DNA of 64,000 nucleotides from Pleodorina starrii (GCA_030267565.1 BRXU01000004.1:3168501-3232500), one strand, 5' to 3'; positions 12,172 to 24,611 are shown, numbered from the stretch's first letter. Numbers and translations: made by a program. The notes: generated by a model not told the origin, from the sequence alone.

Positions 12172-15100
12172 ATGCAATTTACTTACCGCAAAACGTTTGT
12201 TGTCGCCTCTACAAAAATGATGCAGCTCAGGCAGTCCACCACGCGCTCAAGCGTCCCGACCCGACAGCTGCGCGACGTTGCGCGATGCACGCCTTCAATT
12301 TTCCGGCGGCCCCACCTTCATGTCACGCATTTCCGGCAAGGCGTACCAATTGACTTGCAAAGCGCGTTTGTCAGGCTTCCACTTGAGGGCCAGGAGGTTA
12401 GTCGTTAAGGACAGACAGCGCGAACCTACGCGACACTGAATTTTCGTTGTACTAGACTCCAATATAATTCGCAGCCATAAATGCCCCTGGATTGCAGCTC
12501 CTGGGCCTTCGGAAGAATGAGGTTGTTAAGGACTCGCAACTCAATACTGTTTACGAGCAGCTGGTTGGTGCAACCATGGAGACCGGGTACAGCGAGAATG
12601 CTGCAAATTTTAGGTAAGTGCCCATGAATAGCCCTAGGAGCGCTGGGCAGCCGGGGCCGACACGCGTAACTGTAAATTTTGACATGTCGCAGGCTCGAGG
12701 TGCTGGACTTTGTCCGCCGCGACCTAATCAGCAGCAAGGGTCGCGCTCGGGACAGCCGTGAGCTGAGCTTGCCCGTTGAGCTGCTGCCTGGGGCCCTCGC
12801 GTTGATGACTGAGGTGCGTGCCGGGGTTTGATTAGGTAACCGGAGGATTTCCTCCTTTCATGAAGGAACCCGGTTCCCCGTGTCAAGCAGCCAATGCATG
12901 CCTTGGGGGCATGCAGTTCTCTGGGGAGCGCTCCACTGCCCACACATCAATCGTGTATGGCAACGCACGCAGGTGGGGCAGTGTCAGCTCGTGCTGGACA
13001 TCGGCACAGAGCTGCTGCGGACCCGGGACGAGCTGCCCGAGGCCGTGCGCCGTGACGTCATGCTCAGCATTGCGCTCGCCAACTGCGGCCTTGCCGGCGA
13101 GAGCCTGGAGGGGAAGAGCCCGCAGGTGCGTGTGTTGGGGATCTGCCAGCGCTCGTCGCAGCGTGCCTGACTCGGTTCCGGCGGTCACCTTTCGGTTACA
13201 CGGTTAGGATGCATGCGGCGTTCTCCTTGGAGTCCTCTCCTCATGGAACATATGAACTGACGGCAGGCCGCCTGCCCACCGCACCATCTCCCACCTTGTC
13301 ACCCGACAGCAACTGGGCCAGGGCTGCAGCTACCTCGAGGCGGCTCTGCAGACCCTGGACGCTGCCGGGGAGCCCCCGCTGGCGCCCGGCCTGGCGGGTG
13401 AGGTCCGCCAGGGCCTCGCAGCCCTTCAGTTCCAGGGCGCCCTGGAGCAGGTGGGTGACCGCTCCCCCGCCATACCCAACCGTGAAATTCATGTTGACGT
13501 GCCACACGTTATGTTGCACTGAGCGTGCGTAATAGGCGTCACAAGCTGACGCGGCTGTCAGCTGCCAGGGCAGTACCTTTTCCCTTGGGGTGGCGCTTGT
13601 AAGGGCTTACGAAAGCGTAGCCCGCGAAGCCAGCGGCCGAATCAGAAGCGGCAGGAAACCCCAATTCGAACACGCCAACCACTAAGCTGCAGCTGCCCAA
13701 AAGATGTCCTAAACACATTAATTACTGGCATTGCGGGAGGGGCATCAAGTACTGTGTAAATCCAGCCTTTGCTTTAGATGATGCGCCAGGATGGCAGATC
13801 TTCCCCACAACAGACCAGCCCGCCGCTTTCCTGACGCGACTGTTGTTCCACTCCTTGTTTCCCGTGCTTACAGCTGAGCGGCTCGTACGGCCCAGATAAA
13901 GCGGCATCACGCAAACGTGCGGTTCGCGTCGTGCGCGATGCGCTACGAGCCCCCTCTCAGGTGGGCCGCTCGGCTGCCCCGAGCGGCGTTGCGGCCGGCG
14001 CAACCGTGACGCCCGAGTCCATGGAGACTCTCATGAGCGTCCTGACATGCGAGGAGGTGGTGCATCTGCTGGAGTGGGAGCAGGTGGCAAAGAACGCGGC
14101 AGCCTACAAGTGGTGGGTCGGGTGGGCTGCCTCAAGACACGGCTTGGGGTCACGGTACACGGACGTGGCCCACCAACCTGCTCGACCTGTTGCGGGTGGG
14201 GAGTGTGCTGGAGCGTTTCCTTGCGCACTCTTGCAGCTTGATGTGTTACTCCGCCCGCGCTGTACCTTTGCCTGGATACTTCTCTTCTTGATGGAGGTCT
14301 TGCCGTTTTGCAGTTATGCTTGTTGTGCATCAACAGCAAGGGCCTGTTAGTCAAAAGTACCCGCGAAGGCGGACGCTTTTTTCACTGCGGGTCCTTGCCG
14401 CGCTCACTCTCAACGCCAGGGCGTACCCGGGCCTGCTAGAGGCCGTCAGCGTGGCACACATCGTGCACGGGTTCGTGTGCCGCCAGCCCGCCTACATCAA
14501 GATGGGGCTCGGACTCGTGCAGGTGGGTCAGCTTTGTCCCGTGCCGTCCTGTCCTTTTCCTTGCCCTGTCCTGTTCAGTCCTGGTGCGGCGTCCAGGGTT
14601 TCCGTGGCGCGCACGATGAATCTCCACGGTTCATCAGGCTGTGCCGTGGCTGCATGAGCTGCACCGCATCGTCCGTGTCGACTGCCGAGGATCGGCAATG
14701 CGTAGCGATCCCGAGATGAGCGCTTGGTCGGCTTGTTGTCTGCTAGTTCGTGGCGCGACCCTGGATCACAGCTCGTGTTCCTAGTCCAGTACGTCCTGTG
14801 CATCGTGCGACCCCTCGTCTTGTGCCCCCGTCTGCACATGGACTCAACACGGCCGTCCCTTACCCGACGCGGATATCCCGCAGCAACTGCCGACCACGCC
14901 GGACTTGTGCGTAGTGGAGAGCGTGTGCCACGTGCTGCTCGGCGCCGTCAACGAGGCGGCGGAGTCCCTTCAGCAAGCCCAGCGCTCCAGCAGCAAGAAC
15001 GCTGGCGCCGGGAGCGACAAGTAAGGAGTCAAAGGGAAGGAGTCGTGTGCGCCGCTCACGTCGGTGCTGGAGGAGCCACGCCCAGACCCACCTGACCTTT

Positions 15101-17286
15101 GCCCTAGTGTAACACGGCATTGAGTGGTATGGGTAATAGTTGCATAAGACATGGAAACCACGCCTTGTCTGGTGCCCAGTCTGGTGCCCCTGCGCTTCGG
15201 TTATGCAGGCCCTCTGCCAAGGACGCGAATGTGGCGGCCGGCGCGCTGCCGGCGAGCCGCGACGCGCACCGCTTCGTGGTGGCCAGTTCGGCGGGCTCAG
15301 ACGACGGGCTGCTGCCCGGGCTGTGCATGCTGACCGAGCGGTGGCTCACGCAGGTGCGCTTCCGCCTGGAAAAAGAGACGGAACCTGAACCCAGTAATAC
15401 TTAAAGGACATACATGTGGCCTTACCCAGGGAAAAAGTGGGTAGGGAAGAAGTGGAGGCAGTTTGGAGGTGCAGGGCGCGCGAGCACTTTGGAATTCAGC
15501 CTACCGTTGCTGCTGCTGCTGTTGCTCCTTCAGGCGGCCTTCCCTTTCTTCCGTGACACCGCCGGTCCGAGCACGCCACCGGTGTCGCTGGTCAAGTATT
15601 TCGATGACACGCGGGTCGAGACTCTGCTGACCGTGTACGACGCCAAGAGCGGTGGCCAGCTGGCGGAGACGCTGAGCGAGGCCTTCACGTCCATCAAGCG
15701 CGGTCTGCGGAAGGCGGCTTCCGCGGGGCTGCTGGCGACCAGTGCCGCAGCCGGGCCTGCCACAGGTGTGTGGCGTGTGCGGTGCGACTTTCCGCGAGGG
15801 GCTGGGCTGGGGCCGGGCTGCCTCGCTCGCGCACTGCCCTGTAGGAACGCGAAAATCCACGGCTGAAGGTGTGGAGCAGTGGTTACCCTACCGGTGTGTC
15901 GTTGAGGGCGGCGGCCAGCGAAAGCAGATTCCCACGAGCATTGCCTTCCTGCCCTGCTTTGCGCCAGGACACATCTTTCGGTGTTCGTTGTTACGGTGGT
16001 CTGCAGCCCTGCAGACCGTTCGAAGGGTCCTTGGGAGGATAGAGCCAGCGGGTCAGCCCTCAGCACTGAGGCGGAAAACGGCCGGAGCGAGGTTAGGCCC
16101 AACCATTGTCCCGCGCCGACACAGGGGAACCCGGAGCTGCAGTGGCCGACCCGGCCCTTGCGGAGAGGCAGCGCCTCTTCCGCATCATCGCGGGCGGGGC
16201 CGCGCTGCTGGCGGCCGTGGGCGTGGGCCTCCTGACGCCGCCAGGTCAGCGATTGCTTGGTCGCGGTGACGGCGCGCAACTTGCGACGGTGCGGCAGCAC
16301 GCCACGCTACAGCCACTGACGGTGGCCCCCGAGAACTTCGACGGTGCGGTGGCCAAGGCGCTGCTCGAGCGTTGGCAGGTGCGGCCGGCATCGATGACAT
16401 TCTCGATACGGAGCTTATCCACCGTTTGCTGCGCCTTCAAAACCAACGCGACAATCAGAACGGTCGTATGTCACGCCATATTAAATACCGTTCGCATGTC
16501 ACGCCATATTAAATACCGTTCGCTGGCACTGACAGCATGTGGATGTACGTCCTCCCTGCTCCCTCCCTGCGTGCTGTGGGCCGAACGGTGGCCTAGATTG
16601 CCAAGGCGCTGGCGCTGGGCGCCTCCCACGTGACGGAGCAGCTGGACGTGCTGCTGGCTGAGCCGCTGCTGGGGGAGACTCTGGACAAGGTGGCCACGCT
16701 GCGCAGCCATGGCGCGCACATGCGCTTCAAGCTGCTGCGCCTCGAGGTCAGAACCACGCGTGCAGCGAATTGCGCTGAGAGGGTCGGATGCCAGGGTTCC
16801 TCCTCGTTGCGTCGTGCCAGTAACGGTGTCTCTTCATGGCAGTTGGTTGGCCCTTCGAGCGCAGAGTGGTTCGGCACGGTTCGTGCTACTGCAGCCAGCG
16901 CTGCCCTGAGGGCCAAAGCGTCGCGAAGGCGGGCAGGGCCACTGGCCGAGTCAATCCCCGTCATTCGTACAGCGATTGCTTCGTCCGGTGGCGTGGCATG
17001 CCTGCCATGCTTCATTCGCCCTCGATATCCCAATCATCTTTCACTCATTACACGGCATGTGGTGCAGGTTTTTGGCGTGCGACGCATGGCCCTCAAGACT
17101 GGGCCCGCCGTGCGCATCAGCGCGGTGCTGGAGGAGTCTGCGGACCTGCACAACGACGCGGATGGCAAGCCGGTGAACACCTGCCACCGGACGTACGACG
17201 CCGAGTACACGGTGGCGCAGGGCAAGGATGGCGTCTGGCGGATGACTGGCACCTCGGTGGTGGAGCGGGAGGTCAAGGCCAAGTGA
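12172..17286 (+). CDS. ARC6: ARC6 plastid-division protein, 744 aa
   Basis: Inner-envelope protein that links the stromal FtsZ ring to PDV-type outer-envelope proteins (family knowledge). Thirteen exons, all phases consistent: 12172-12396, 12498-12613, 12693-12813, 12973-13125, 13310-13450, 13874-14112, 14420-14522, 14884-15020, 15209-15353, 15534-15765, 16125-16378, 16597-16746 and 17068-17286. After a basic N-terminus comes a J-like segment starting LLGLRKNEVVKD, with no HPD triad. It is followed by ELLPGALALMTEVGQCQLVL, then DGLLPGLCMLTERWL before FPFFRDT and YFDDTRVETLL, all typical ARC6 blocks. One membrane helix lies at about residues 555-576 (FRIIAGGAALLAAVGVGLL). The C-terminal IMS domain (about 600-744) ends with TYDAEYTVAQGKDGVWRMTG. 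PARC6/CDP1 was considered, but the LPGLC...FFRD block favours ARC6. Confidence 0.87.
16468..16523. repeat. 28-bp direct repeat, two copies
   Basis: ATGTCACGCCATATTAAATA begins each of two perfect, abutting 28-bp units at 16468-16495 and 16496-16523. It lies inside the ARC6 intron between the exons ending at 16378 and starting at 16597, and is much more AT-rich than the flanking exons. Confidence 0.9.
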
Positions 17287-19049
17287 ACTAACGCCCGCGC
17301 ACGGACACGATACGGCCCGGAGATTCGGGAGATTTGCCGCTCCTAAGTCCTTTCCCAGTGAACTCGTGTACTAGTGGAAAGTGTCATGTGTCATGCAACG
17401 CAGCGGATGATGGGTAGCGCGTCAATAAGTACTGCGTATGTGCGCCTGGCTGACCGTATTCAGCCGCCATACGACGGTAGAACGGTTTGCTTTATTGGAT
17501 GCAGGATGTGTTCGGTTGGGATGTTTGGTTTTCCCCGTTACAAACAATTAAGGGCATGGAGTACAATCACAGCATGATATCAAGACACATGAACGAGCAA
17601 AGCTTTTGACATATGTACACATCCACACAATTGGTAAGGGTTGTCGCATGGTACGCCAACAGGTCGCAGTACGACGCACAGGTACCACCTGTACTGCATG
17701 CCAGCCCCATGTAACAAGCCCATAAGAAATTTGTGGTTTCACTCGTGAACGCGCCCGTCGGATCACTCCGATTCCGGAGGACAAAACCATCCAGTTGTGG
17801 CACCGTCCATCAACCACAAACACATATGTACACCTGGAAATCCACGGGCATGAAGCCGCGTAATAGTCACAACCGGAAGCGAGCGCAAAGAAATTCACAG
17901 ACCGGGAGGATACGAGTGAATGCGCATCAACGTGTGGGTGCGCGGCTTTAGGAGGGTACGCTGAGGTTGGGGCCGGTCCTACATCGCTTGTCGCTGCACA
18001 AGGCGCTGAATGCATGAACACCATACGTGCCCCCCGAAGTGTTCCGTACAACTGTTAGCGCGGGGTATAGTTACGCACGCCTCCCTGCCTGAGCTCGCAA
18101 CTACACACTCTTATCCAATGGGTAATCATGACGCACCAGCCGCATGCACCGCTATCCAGAATCGCGCAGCGTTAATTCGATCACCCGAGAGCAGTTCGGA
18201 TTCGCGCACCGTTAGATCACCCGACAGAACCACGAGCTGACTATTCAACTGCCGCACCTGGTCCACCGCCGCCAGCCCGTCACACGCACCGACATACCGC
18301 ACCGCACATGAGCCGCGAAAGGTATGAAACGAGAATCCCTGCCAGTCAGGTAATATCAGTACGTAATTGTGCAGTCTTGAATAAGACAGAGGTCAAACCA
18401 AACGTCGTGCGCACCTACCACCATCCCCATCACCCTGCCCGCCAGTGCCATACAGTGCGGCCCCCGACGGCGCAAATATAGCTTGTCAGCCAAGAACGCC
18501 CGCGTAGCTTAGAATACCGGAGCGCAGCCCGGCGCCCTCATTACACCAGTCCAGCCTGCTCACTGCATAAACCTGAGATGCAGGAAATCGGACACCTGCC
18601 AAAATGTAGCCCGACATACCGAGCAAGCGTTCGTTTTTAGAGCAGCAACCGACAAGCCGTCCAGTTCCCAACCACAGTACATGAGCACCCGGATTTTGCG
18701 CGGTGTCATGCTTTTGGGCCGACAGCACGCCATAGCGCCCGACTCCCACGCATGCAGTCGAAATCTCGCCCCGTTCATGCCACATAGGCACAACCGGCAA
18801 GACTGATGTAACTCCAACGAACCAAAAAACAAAACAAATACACTGTATGCTATACAACACGCGATGAATCCACAAAGGCCGTGCTACAGTAACATCGAGC
18901 AGCTCGCTCCCAGCACATGCACAGGAAGGCGTGACAGCATCATCACGAGCGGCTGTTCGGCGTCAACGGTGATTGCCGGCAAGCAATTCCGCAAGCAAGT
19001 TAAGCGCAGGGGGAGGGGTGCCGAACGCAGCCAACGGCGGAATGGCTCG
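17287..19049. other. Convergent 3' region, ARC6 / kinase
   Basis: No coding region recognised. A TGTAA (+) at 17710-17714 could serve ARC6, and a TTACA (TGTAA on -) at 18541-18545 could serve the kinase. An imperfect direct duplication of about 25 bp (cgcgcaNcgttag...atcacccga) is at 18163-18189 and 18203-18225. The large spacing suggests long UTRs or plain spacer. Confidence 0.45.
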
Positions 19050-21970
19050 CTAACCGGCGAAGCGGCTTTTCCCCGGCGTCTTCTTGCTGCCCACACCGGC
19101 GAGGGGCGTGCTGCTCTGCCAGACTGGCTTCAGCTGAACCGATGCAACTGCCGTGGGGTATGCAGTTGGCGGCAACCTGCTGATGTTGGCGGCGCATACG
19201 CTGGCGCTCCGCTGCACAAGCCCAAGCTCATCCTGCTCGCCTAGTTCGTTGATGCTTGTGCTCCGCGGCATGTTCTGCAGGCTGGCGAACGATGCCACGG
19301 ATATACCGCTGCTTGCGCTTGCGCCGCTGTCATTGCGCACGTACAAGCGCTCTCCGGGGACCGCCTGGTCCATAGAGCCCGTGGACGAGTCGCGGCTGGG
19401 GTATTGCGACGCCACTAGCCGGTTGCCGGCAGGTTCGGGGTCGCGGTCCAGGATCCTCGTCATCTCGCCCTCCTCCGCCTCCAGCGACGTGCTCAGCTGC
19501 CGCTGCGTCGAGCCATCGTGGGGTTGCTGCTTCTGCCCCTCCCGGCCGCCAGGCGACACGGCCGTGCTGCTGCCGCCGTCGCTGCTGCCCGGGACGGATT
19601 TGCGGGCAGTCCCCGGGGGCAGCTTCAGGTTATCCTCCTGTTGCATGTGCACGACAGTTGCGGCCCACCAGGTTACATTTTTTGTCATTCGACAGGCTTT
19701 CAAAATAGGTGCAGGCCGCACGCGATGCAAGCCCAACGTGCGGCACTAGTGCAAAGGTTGCGAGGCAATGCTCACGAGCGCTTTCAATCGCGACGTTGCG
19801 GATTTTGTTGATCTTGTAAAAGGCGGCCATTTTGTACACGCCAGTGACTGGCGGCAACCCCAATGCGCCCAACTCTTTTAACTTGACAGTTATCCGGAAC
19901 AGGGCGGAGCGCGTGGCAGGCTGGAGGCCCAGACGTACGCGGGCACGCGTGCTTCAGGCTGCAGCCCATTGCGGAGTGCGCCAGGGAGTCCCCTGGCTCC
20001 ATCCTACCCAGCGCGACAACTGGCATGGACCGTCGCCCTTACTGGACGCCTTGCGCGGCGAGCTAGCCGGTGGAAACACCAGGCGGTTGGACACTACACT
20101 GTTGGACCGGAGCGCACCCGGACTTGCCTTTGACAAGTCGGCCCTGCAAATCGAACACGGGAAACAGGGATCGGGATCGGGTGAAGGAGAAAGGTGGTTC
20201 CCAAAATTGGACAAGATGTGAATGATCGGACTGATTGGACTTATCCCACTCGTCACCTTTCATTGCACTTGAAGGCAACAAACCAGGAAACACGCTCCGA
20301 CCCGTGGGTTACATACCAGCTGGCTACCAGCCACGACTTGAGCAGACTAGCAGCCATGACGCCGCCCGTCGTCCCCGCCGACGTGTCCGGAACCTTGCCG
20401 CCAAAGTGGTGCCGGAGCCACGCGTGCTGCAGCAGCTGCTCTGCCGAGGGCCGCGCCTCCGGGCTCTTCGTCAGGGCCTGCGCCACGAAGTCCCGCGCAT
20501 AGTGGGAGATGTGCACAGGGTATTTCGACGCCTCGCCGGTTAAGATCAGCCGTGTTGTTTCCTGTGGGTCGTCTACTTCGAAGGGCGGGTTCCCAACCAG
20601 AAGCTCGTAGACCAGCACGCCAGCGGCCCAGATGTCAATCTTCTCGTCATAGGTCTTAGCTCCATCCGTGGCGTGCCCCGGCGTGTCGACCTGGTCGTCG
20701 TGTGTGGGTATGCTCAGCACCTCTGGCGCCATGTAATCCAGAGTGCCTGGCGGGACACGCAGAAGTTGCACGCAAAAGCAACGTGCTTGGTCGATGTTGG
20801 TGTTGCAAGGTACAGAGCGCAGTGAAGCGAGCGTGCCTTGACGACGGGAGAGTCATGCAGTGTACGCGCCTGCCCCCCCCCCCCCCGCAGGACTTGGAAG
20901 TGATGAAGCTCAGCACGACCGTTGGACAGACCCGAACCCACCCCAACCCAACGCGTACCGACACGTTCCGTCATCCGGTCCTGGAACTTGTGCCCGGCGA
21001 GCCCGAAGTCCCCCAGCGCTATGTCACCAGTCTCTGTCAGAAATATGTTCTCTGGTTTAATATCACGGTGAATAATGTGCAGCTTGTGGAGTTGCTGTAG
21101 GACTGATAGCAACGGAAAGACGACCTGCATGCACACGTGGCGGCGGTTGTTTCTACGGCGTGGACTGGTATGCGGCAGACGCCCGCGCACTCGCGCATTC
21201 TGACGCGGGTTTCAGCGATCATACCGGCTCACACACAAAGAAACAGGCATAGCTCAGGCCTCAGCAGCCCCTCACCTTGGTTACAACGTATTCCTCGTGG
21301 ATGGTTCCGCGGTTACGCACAAGGTGCGCATACAGGTCGCCCCCCATACAGGCCTCGAAGACCAGATAGATCATGGCCGTGTCCTCAAAAACAGCTAGCA
21401 GCCCAACCACGCCTTTGCACCTGCAGGGTGAAAGTGTCGACGAGGCATGCCTCAGAGAGTGTCGCAAGGAGCAAGCGGGCAATAAAGCTCACCCGACATC
21501 CCGGAAGAACCGCAGAAGGCTGATCTCCCTTCGAACGTTGTGCAATTGACGGGGCTTTAGGCTCTCCCTAATATACCCCTTAATAACGACGGTCTTCCCC
21601 GTTTGCTGGCACACGGCCGACCAGACCGTTGAATGCCTGCAGTCGCATGTAACACAACGCGTTATGTATAAAGCCGTAGCTATCCACAACAATTTGTCAG
21701 TAAACATAGCCGCCTGACCGAGACCATGATAAGTTGTAACACTGGATTATACATAACTCCGGGGCCTTACCGGCCCTCATGGAGCCTGTTGAGGTCACGA
21801 AAGGCGCTGAGGTCGTGGTACGCGCACGAGGACGAGGCTGCTAACGTGCAGGATGGCCCCGTCGTCGGCGTGACTGATGGCGCCCATTCCACAGTTCGAG
21901 AGGACGCAGCAACTACTTCGTTTTCAAATAAATTTCTTCCTGGCGTCTCCGCATCAAGCCTGCGCGGGGA
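19050..21970 (-). CDS. Ser/Thr protein kinase, Aurora/CALK-like (5' end unresolved)
   Basis: Minus-strand exons closing in phase: one ending at 21781, then 21636-21493, 21420-21276, 21124-20959, 20746-20328 and 19637-19050. The kinase domain is complete: glycine loop HEGRHSTVWSAV, VVIKGY lysine, RRE in helix C, catalytic HRDIKPENIFL, GDFGLAG, YMAPEVL, DIWAAGVLVYELLVGNPPF and PEARPSAEQLLQHAWL. An insert with TPGHATDGAK follows the APE motif. The domain order and sequence resemble Aurora-type kinases and the Chlamydomonas aurora-like kinase that acts in flagellar regulation. About 200 Ser/Gln-rich residues follow the kinase domain. The first coding exon contains no in-frame ATG between the stop near 21989 and 21781, so the start lies in an upstream exon I could not place. 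Confidence 0.8.
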
Positions 21971-22606
21971 CGTCCGCGCACATGGATGACTTCATGCGAC
22001 CTATAGCCCAAAAAGCGTCTGCTCGCATCCGGCGCACCTAATGCCCGGCCTTAATGGTGCCATAGGATGGAGCGCATTGGTTGTACAGGTTCGGGACTTA
22101 ACAACGTCGAGCGGAGTATGTGTGAGAAGATTCTTCCTACGCCCAGAAACTCCTATTTAAGTAATGGCTTTGTACTTGCTCATAAAGATGTGCTCATAAA
22201 GATGTGCTCATAAAGATGTGATTTACTCAGAGGATGGGGTCAAGTTATCCGGGTACATCGTCCCCGTATTATGTCGTTCATTACACGGGAGTATCTGGGA
22301 GTATGCGTTTTTGGGCCCATTGTTCCCCCACATCAAACAATCTGCATAACATTACCATTTCCGATGGATCCATCGCTGATACGCCCGCGCGTAGGTGTAG
22401 GGGTCCTAATTTTCCACGAACAGTGTGTTTTGGTGGGCTTAAGGTAGGTTTGGGGGCAGCAGTTTAATGGTTTACATTATAGGATAAATATATAGTCATG
22501 ACTACCCATCTTGACAAGAACAAATGGGGGTCGCTGTACCCCTGCCTGACCCCAGGGGGGCACACACACCGGCCTCGCTCGTGATTGGGGGTGCGCAAGG
22601 GCTCTT
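21971..22606. promoter_or_regulatory. Divergent region, kinase / Nudix
   Basis: This AT-rich stretch lies between the kinase (-) and the Nudix gene (+). It must carry the unplaced start exon of the kinase and probably that of the Nudix gene. It contains a tandem repeat at 22177-22218 (listed separately). Confidence 0.45.
22177..22218. repeat. 14-bp tandem repeat, three perfect copies
   Basis: The unit TGCTCATAAAGATG is repeated exactly three times at 22177-22190, 22191-22204 and 22205-22218, in the presumed shared upstream region of the kinase and Nudix genes. It is probably a small minisatellite. A regulatory role is possible but unsupported. Confidence 0.95.
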
Positions 22607-24079
22607 ATGCTTCCTGCTGACGTGCCCAACCGGCGCAGGCGTGGTTCCCTCGGAGCTGGAACCTATGCCGTACCAGGCACGTACGGGTTACGGGTTCCAA
22701 AGACCATTTCCAGCCCTTCCAGGCAAATTTGTTTTAGTCACTGTCCTTGTTTTGCGTGGAGGGGTTCCTTGCTGCACCGAGGGAAGCGACGGAGTGCGCA
22801 AGTTTACCGTACTCCCACAAACCGCCGCCGTACAATCAGCGCGCCTTGGCAACCTGCCACATGGCCGATGTCATGGCCGTGTTGTGCATGTGCTGCTGTA
22901 AGTAATGGCCACACGGGTAACGTACATGGCGTCGCCTTGACTGAGCCAAGGCGCAGAGCCATGTACGGCCGTAGACCCCAACGGCCACCAAAAGAGTGTC
23001 TGATCCAAACGTTCATCCATTCAGTGCCACACTCCTTTTCCTTGGATCAGGTGGACACCTGGAGATGGGGGAGAGCTTCGAACAATGCGCCATCCGGTGA
23101 GGTGATACATACAGGGGAGGGTTTGCTGGAGGGTGCTGCGTTGTTCCGTAATCATCCTAGACATTAGGATGTGCCCGCAATGGCAAATCTGAAGTGCGTT
23201 GTCCATTCATTGTGTCTTAACCATCTTTGATCGCTGGCCACATGTATGCCTGGCATGGTGGTGCCCTGATCGTGCCCCAGGGGGCTACGGGGCCGTTTAC
23301 GGTACGCTAGGATGTGGGTTAGGCAGTATGCAGTAGACGCCTCGTGAACGCGTATGCGCGCACACACACCTGCCTTGACAACGGCCGGTGCGTGCTTTAC
23401 AGGGAGGTGGCGGAAGAAACCGGCATTGAGATTCGTGACCCCGTCTTCGTGTACGCCGTCAACAGCGTCTTCGATGCAACCACGCATTACGTGACCGTGT
23501 TCATGCGGGTGGACCTGGACAAGGTGAGCCGCCTGCCACGAGCTTGAAGAAGGCAGGGGCCCGGACGTTGCAGCTAAATGACCGAGCGATGTGCGAATCA
23601 GTCTGGCCAGCGCCCCCATGTGCAAGCCCTAGCTTGCTGGCAGCCGCGCAGCCCCATGTGCAACATGTGTGCAAATCTGCACGGCCGGCTGCCTTGCGGG
23701 TCTCGCTGAATTATGTACCAACCACGTAATATACATTATTGCACCTGCACCAAGAGCACTGGGGACCTTGACGGCAAAGCGTTGTGGATCGTAGGGTGCA
23801 AGAGGCTTTCCACCAGTGGTGCCCAAGCCGCAAGTCAGTGCCGTCGGCAACGCGCAGCATCGGCACGTTGCAGGCACTGCCAGCCTGTCCTGAGCCAAAA
23901 GCTGCGATGCATAACCGGTCCGTGGGATTTGGTTGTGCCCATTGCAGGGCGTGGAACCCAAATTGATGGAGCCGGACAAGTGCGGGGGCTGGCAGTGGGT
24001 CCCTTGGGATGCCCTGCCGCAGCCCTTGTTTCTGCCGCTCCAAGTCCTGAAGGATTCGCCGTACCGCCCGTTCGGATGA
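22607..24079 (+). CDS. Nudix hydrolase, NUDT15-like (start unresolved)
   Basis: Exons 22607-22676, 23051-23096, 23403-23523 and 23948-24079. Splicing gives RRRGSLGAGTYAVPG, then the full Nudix box GHLEMGESFEQCAIREVAEE plus TGI. The box fits GX5EX7REUXEEXGU exactly, with the metal-binding REXXEE core. AVNSVF...HYVTVFM and CGGWQWVPWDALPQPLF follow, as in NUDT15-type nucleotide-sanitising pyrophosphatases. The first intron (22677-23050) has a GC donor (CAG|gcacgt); it is the only splice that restores the PGGHLE motif. The N-terminal beta strand normally preceding the box is not in the same frame. An in-frame ATG exists at 22607, but a frame-0 segment at 22524 (MGVAVPLPDPRG) looks like the missing N-terminus and I could not connect it in phase. 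Confidence 0.75.
22677..23050 (+). other. GC-AG intron in the Nudix gene
   Basis: Donor CAG|gcacgt, acceptor cttggatcag. With GT at 22681 as the donor instead, the frame would read PGTVDTW and the Nudix box would be lost. The GC donor gives PGGHLEMGE. Confidence 0.75.
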
Positions 24080-24611
24080 CCATGGGATGTGCATTGCACG
24101 TTGCGTAATTCCACGTTGCCGTCAGAGTTCGGGCAGTGACAGGTTCGTGTTAAGACTTAAGAGTGGGCCTGGATGGGGTGGCGATGCAGGTACCACACCT
24201 ACAAGCTGTGCTTTCGGTGAGGCCAGTAGCGTACCGGGTCGGTTGAAGGCATGGGCTGCAGGGGCGTACCATGTGTCCGTACAATTGCAATTAAAACGTC
24301 GGTCAGGAGTTGCAGATCCCGAATGCTCGTTGCAAGTTTTCGACCGCCAAGTGTACAGGTCCCGGCTAATTGCACCTCCATCGACACTCAACGCAACACT
24401 CCGGACTTGAGCTGCAGTCTGCGCCACACTACATCCTCAGCACTAGTCGCGCACGCCCTAAAACCTCCAAAAAGGTCGAGAGGACTGATTGTGGTAGCTT
24501 CACACCATGCTTCAGCACCATTTCGCGGACATATACATGACAGGAAAAGCATACACCACAGCAGGCGATGGATGGCCGCTCCTTCAGCGGCGCTTGCTGC
24601 TGCTGCCTCCG
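24080..24611. other. Convergent 3' region, Nudix / RBM5-like
   Basis: The 532 bp between facing stop codons hold no recognised gene. Minus-strand frames here were read for a G-patch exon of the RBM5-like gene and none was found. Confidence 0.5.

Noticed and set aside
13630..13690. TTCGAAC/GTTCGAAT palindrome-like stretch resembling a tRNA arm
   Set aside because: No acceptor stem or D-arm partner; it lies inside an ARC6 intron.
24080..24611. Search for a G-patch exon of the RBM5-like gene
   Set aside because: No GxGxxxxxxxG-like pattern in any minus-strand frame here.
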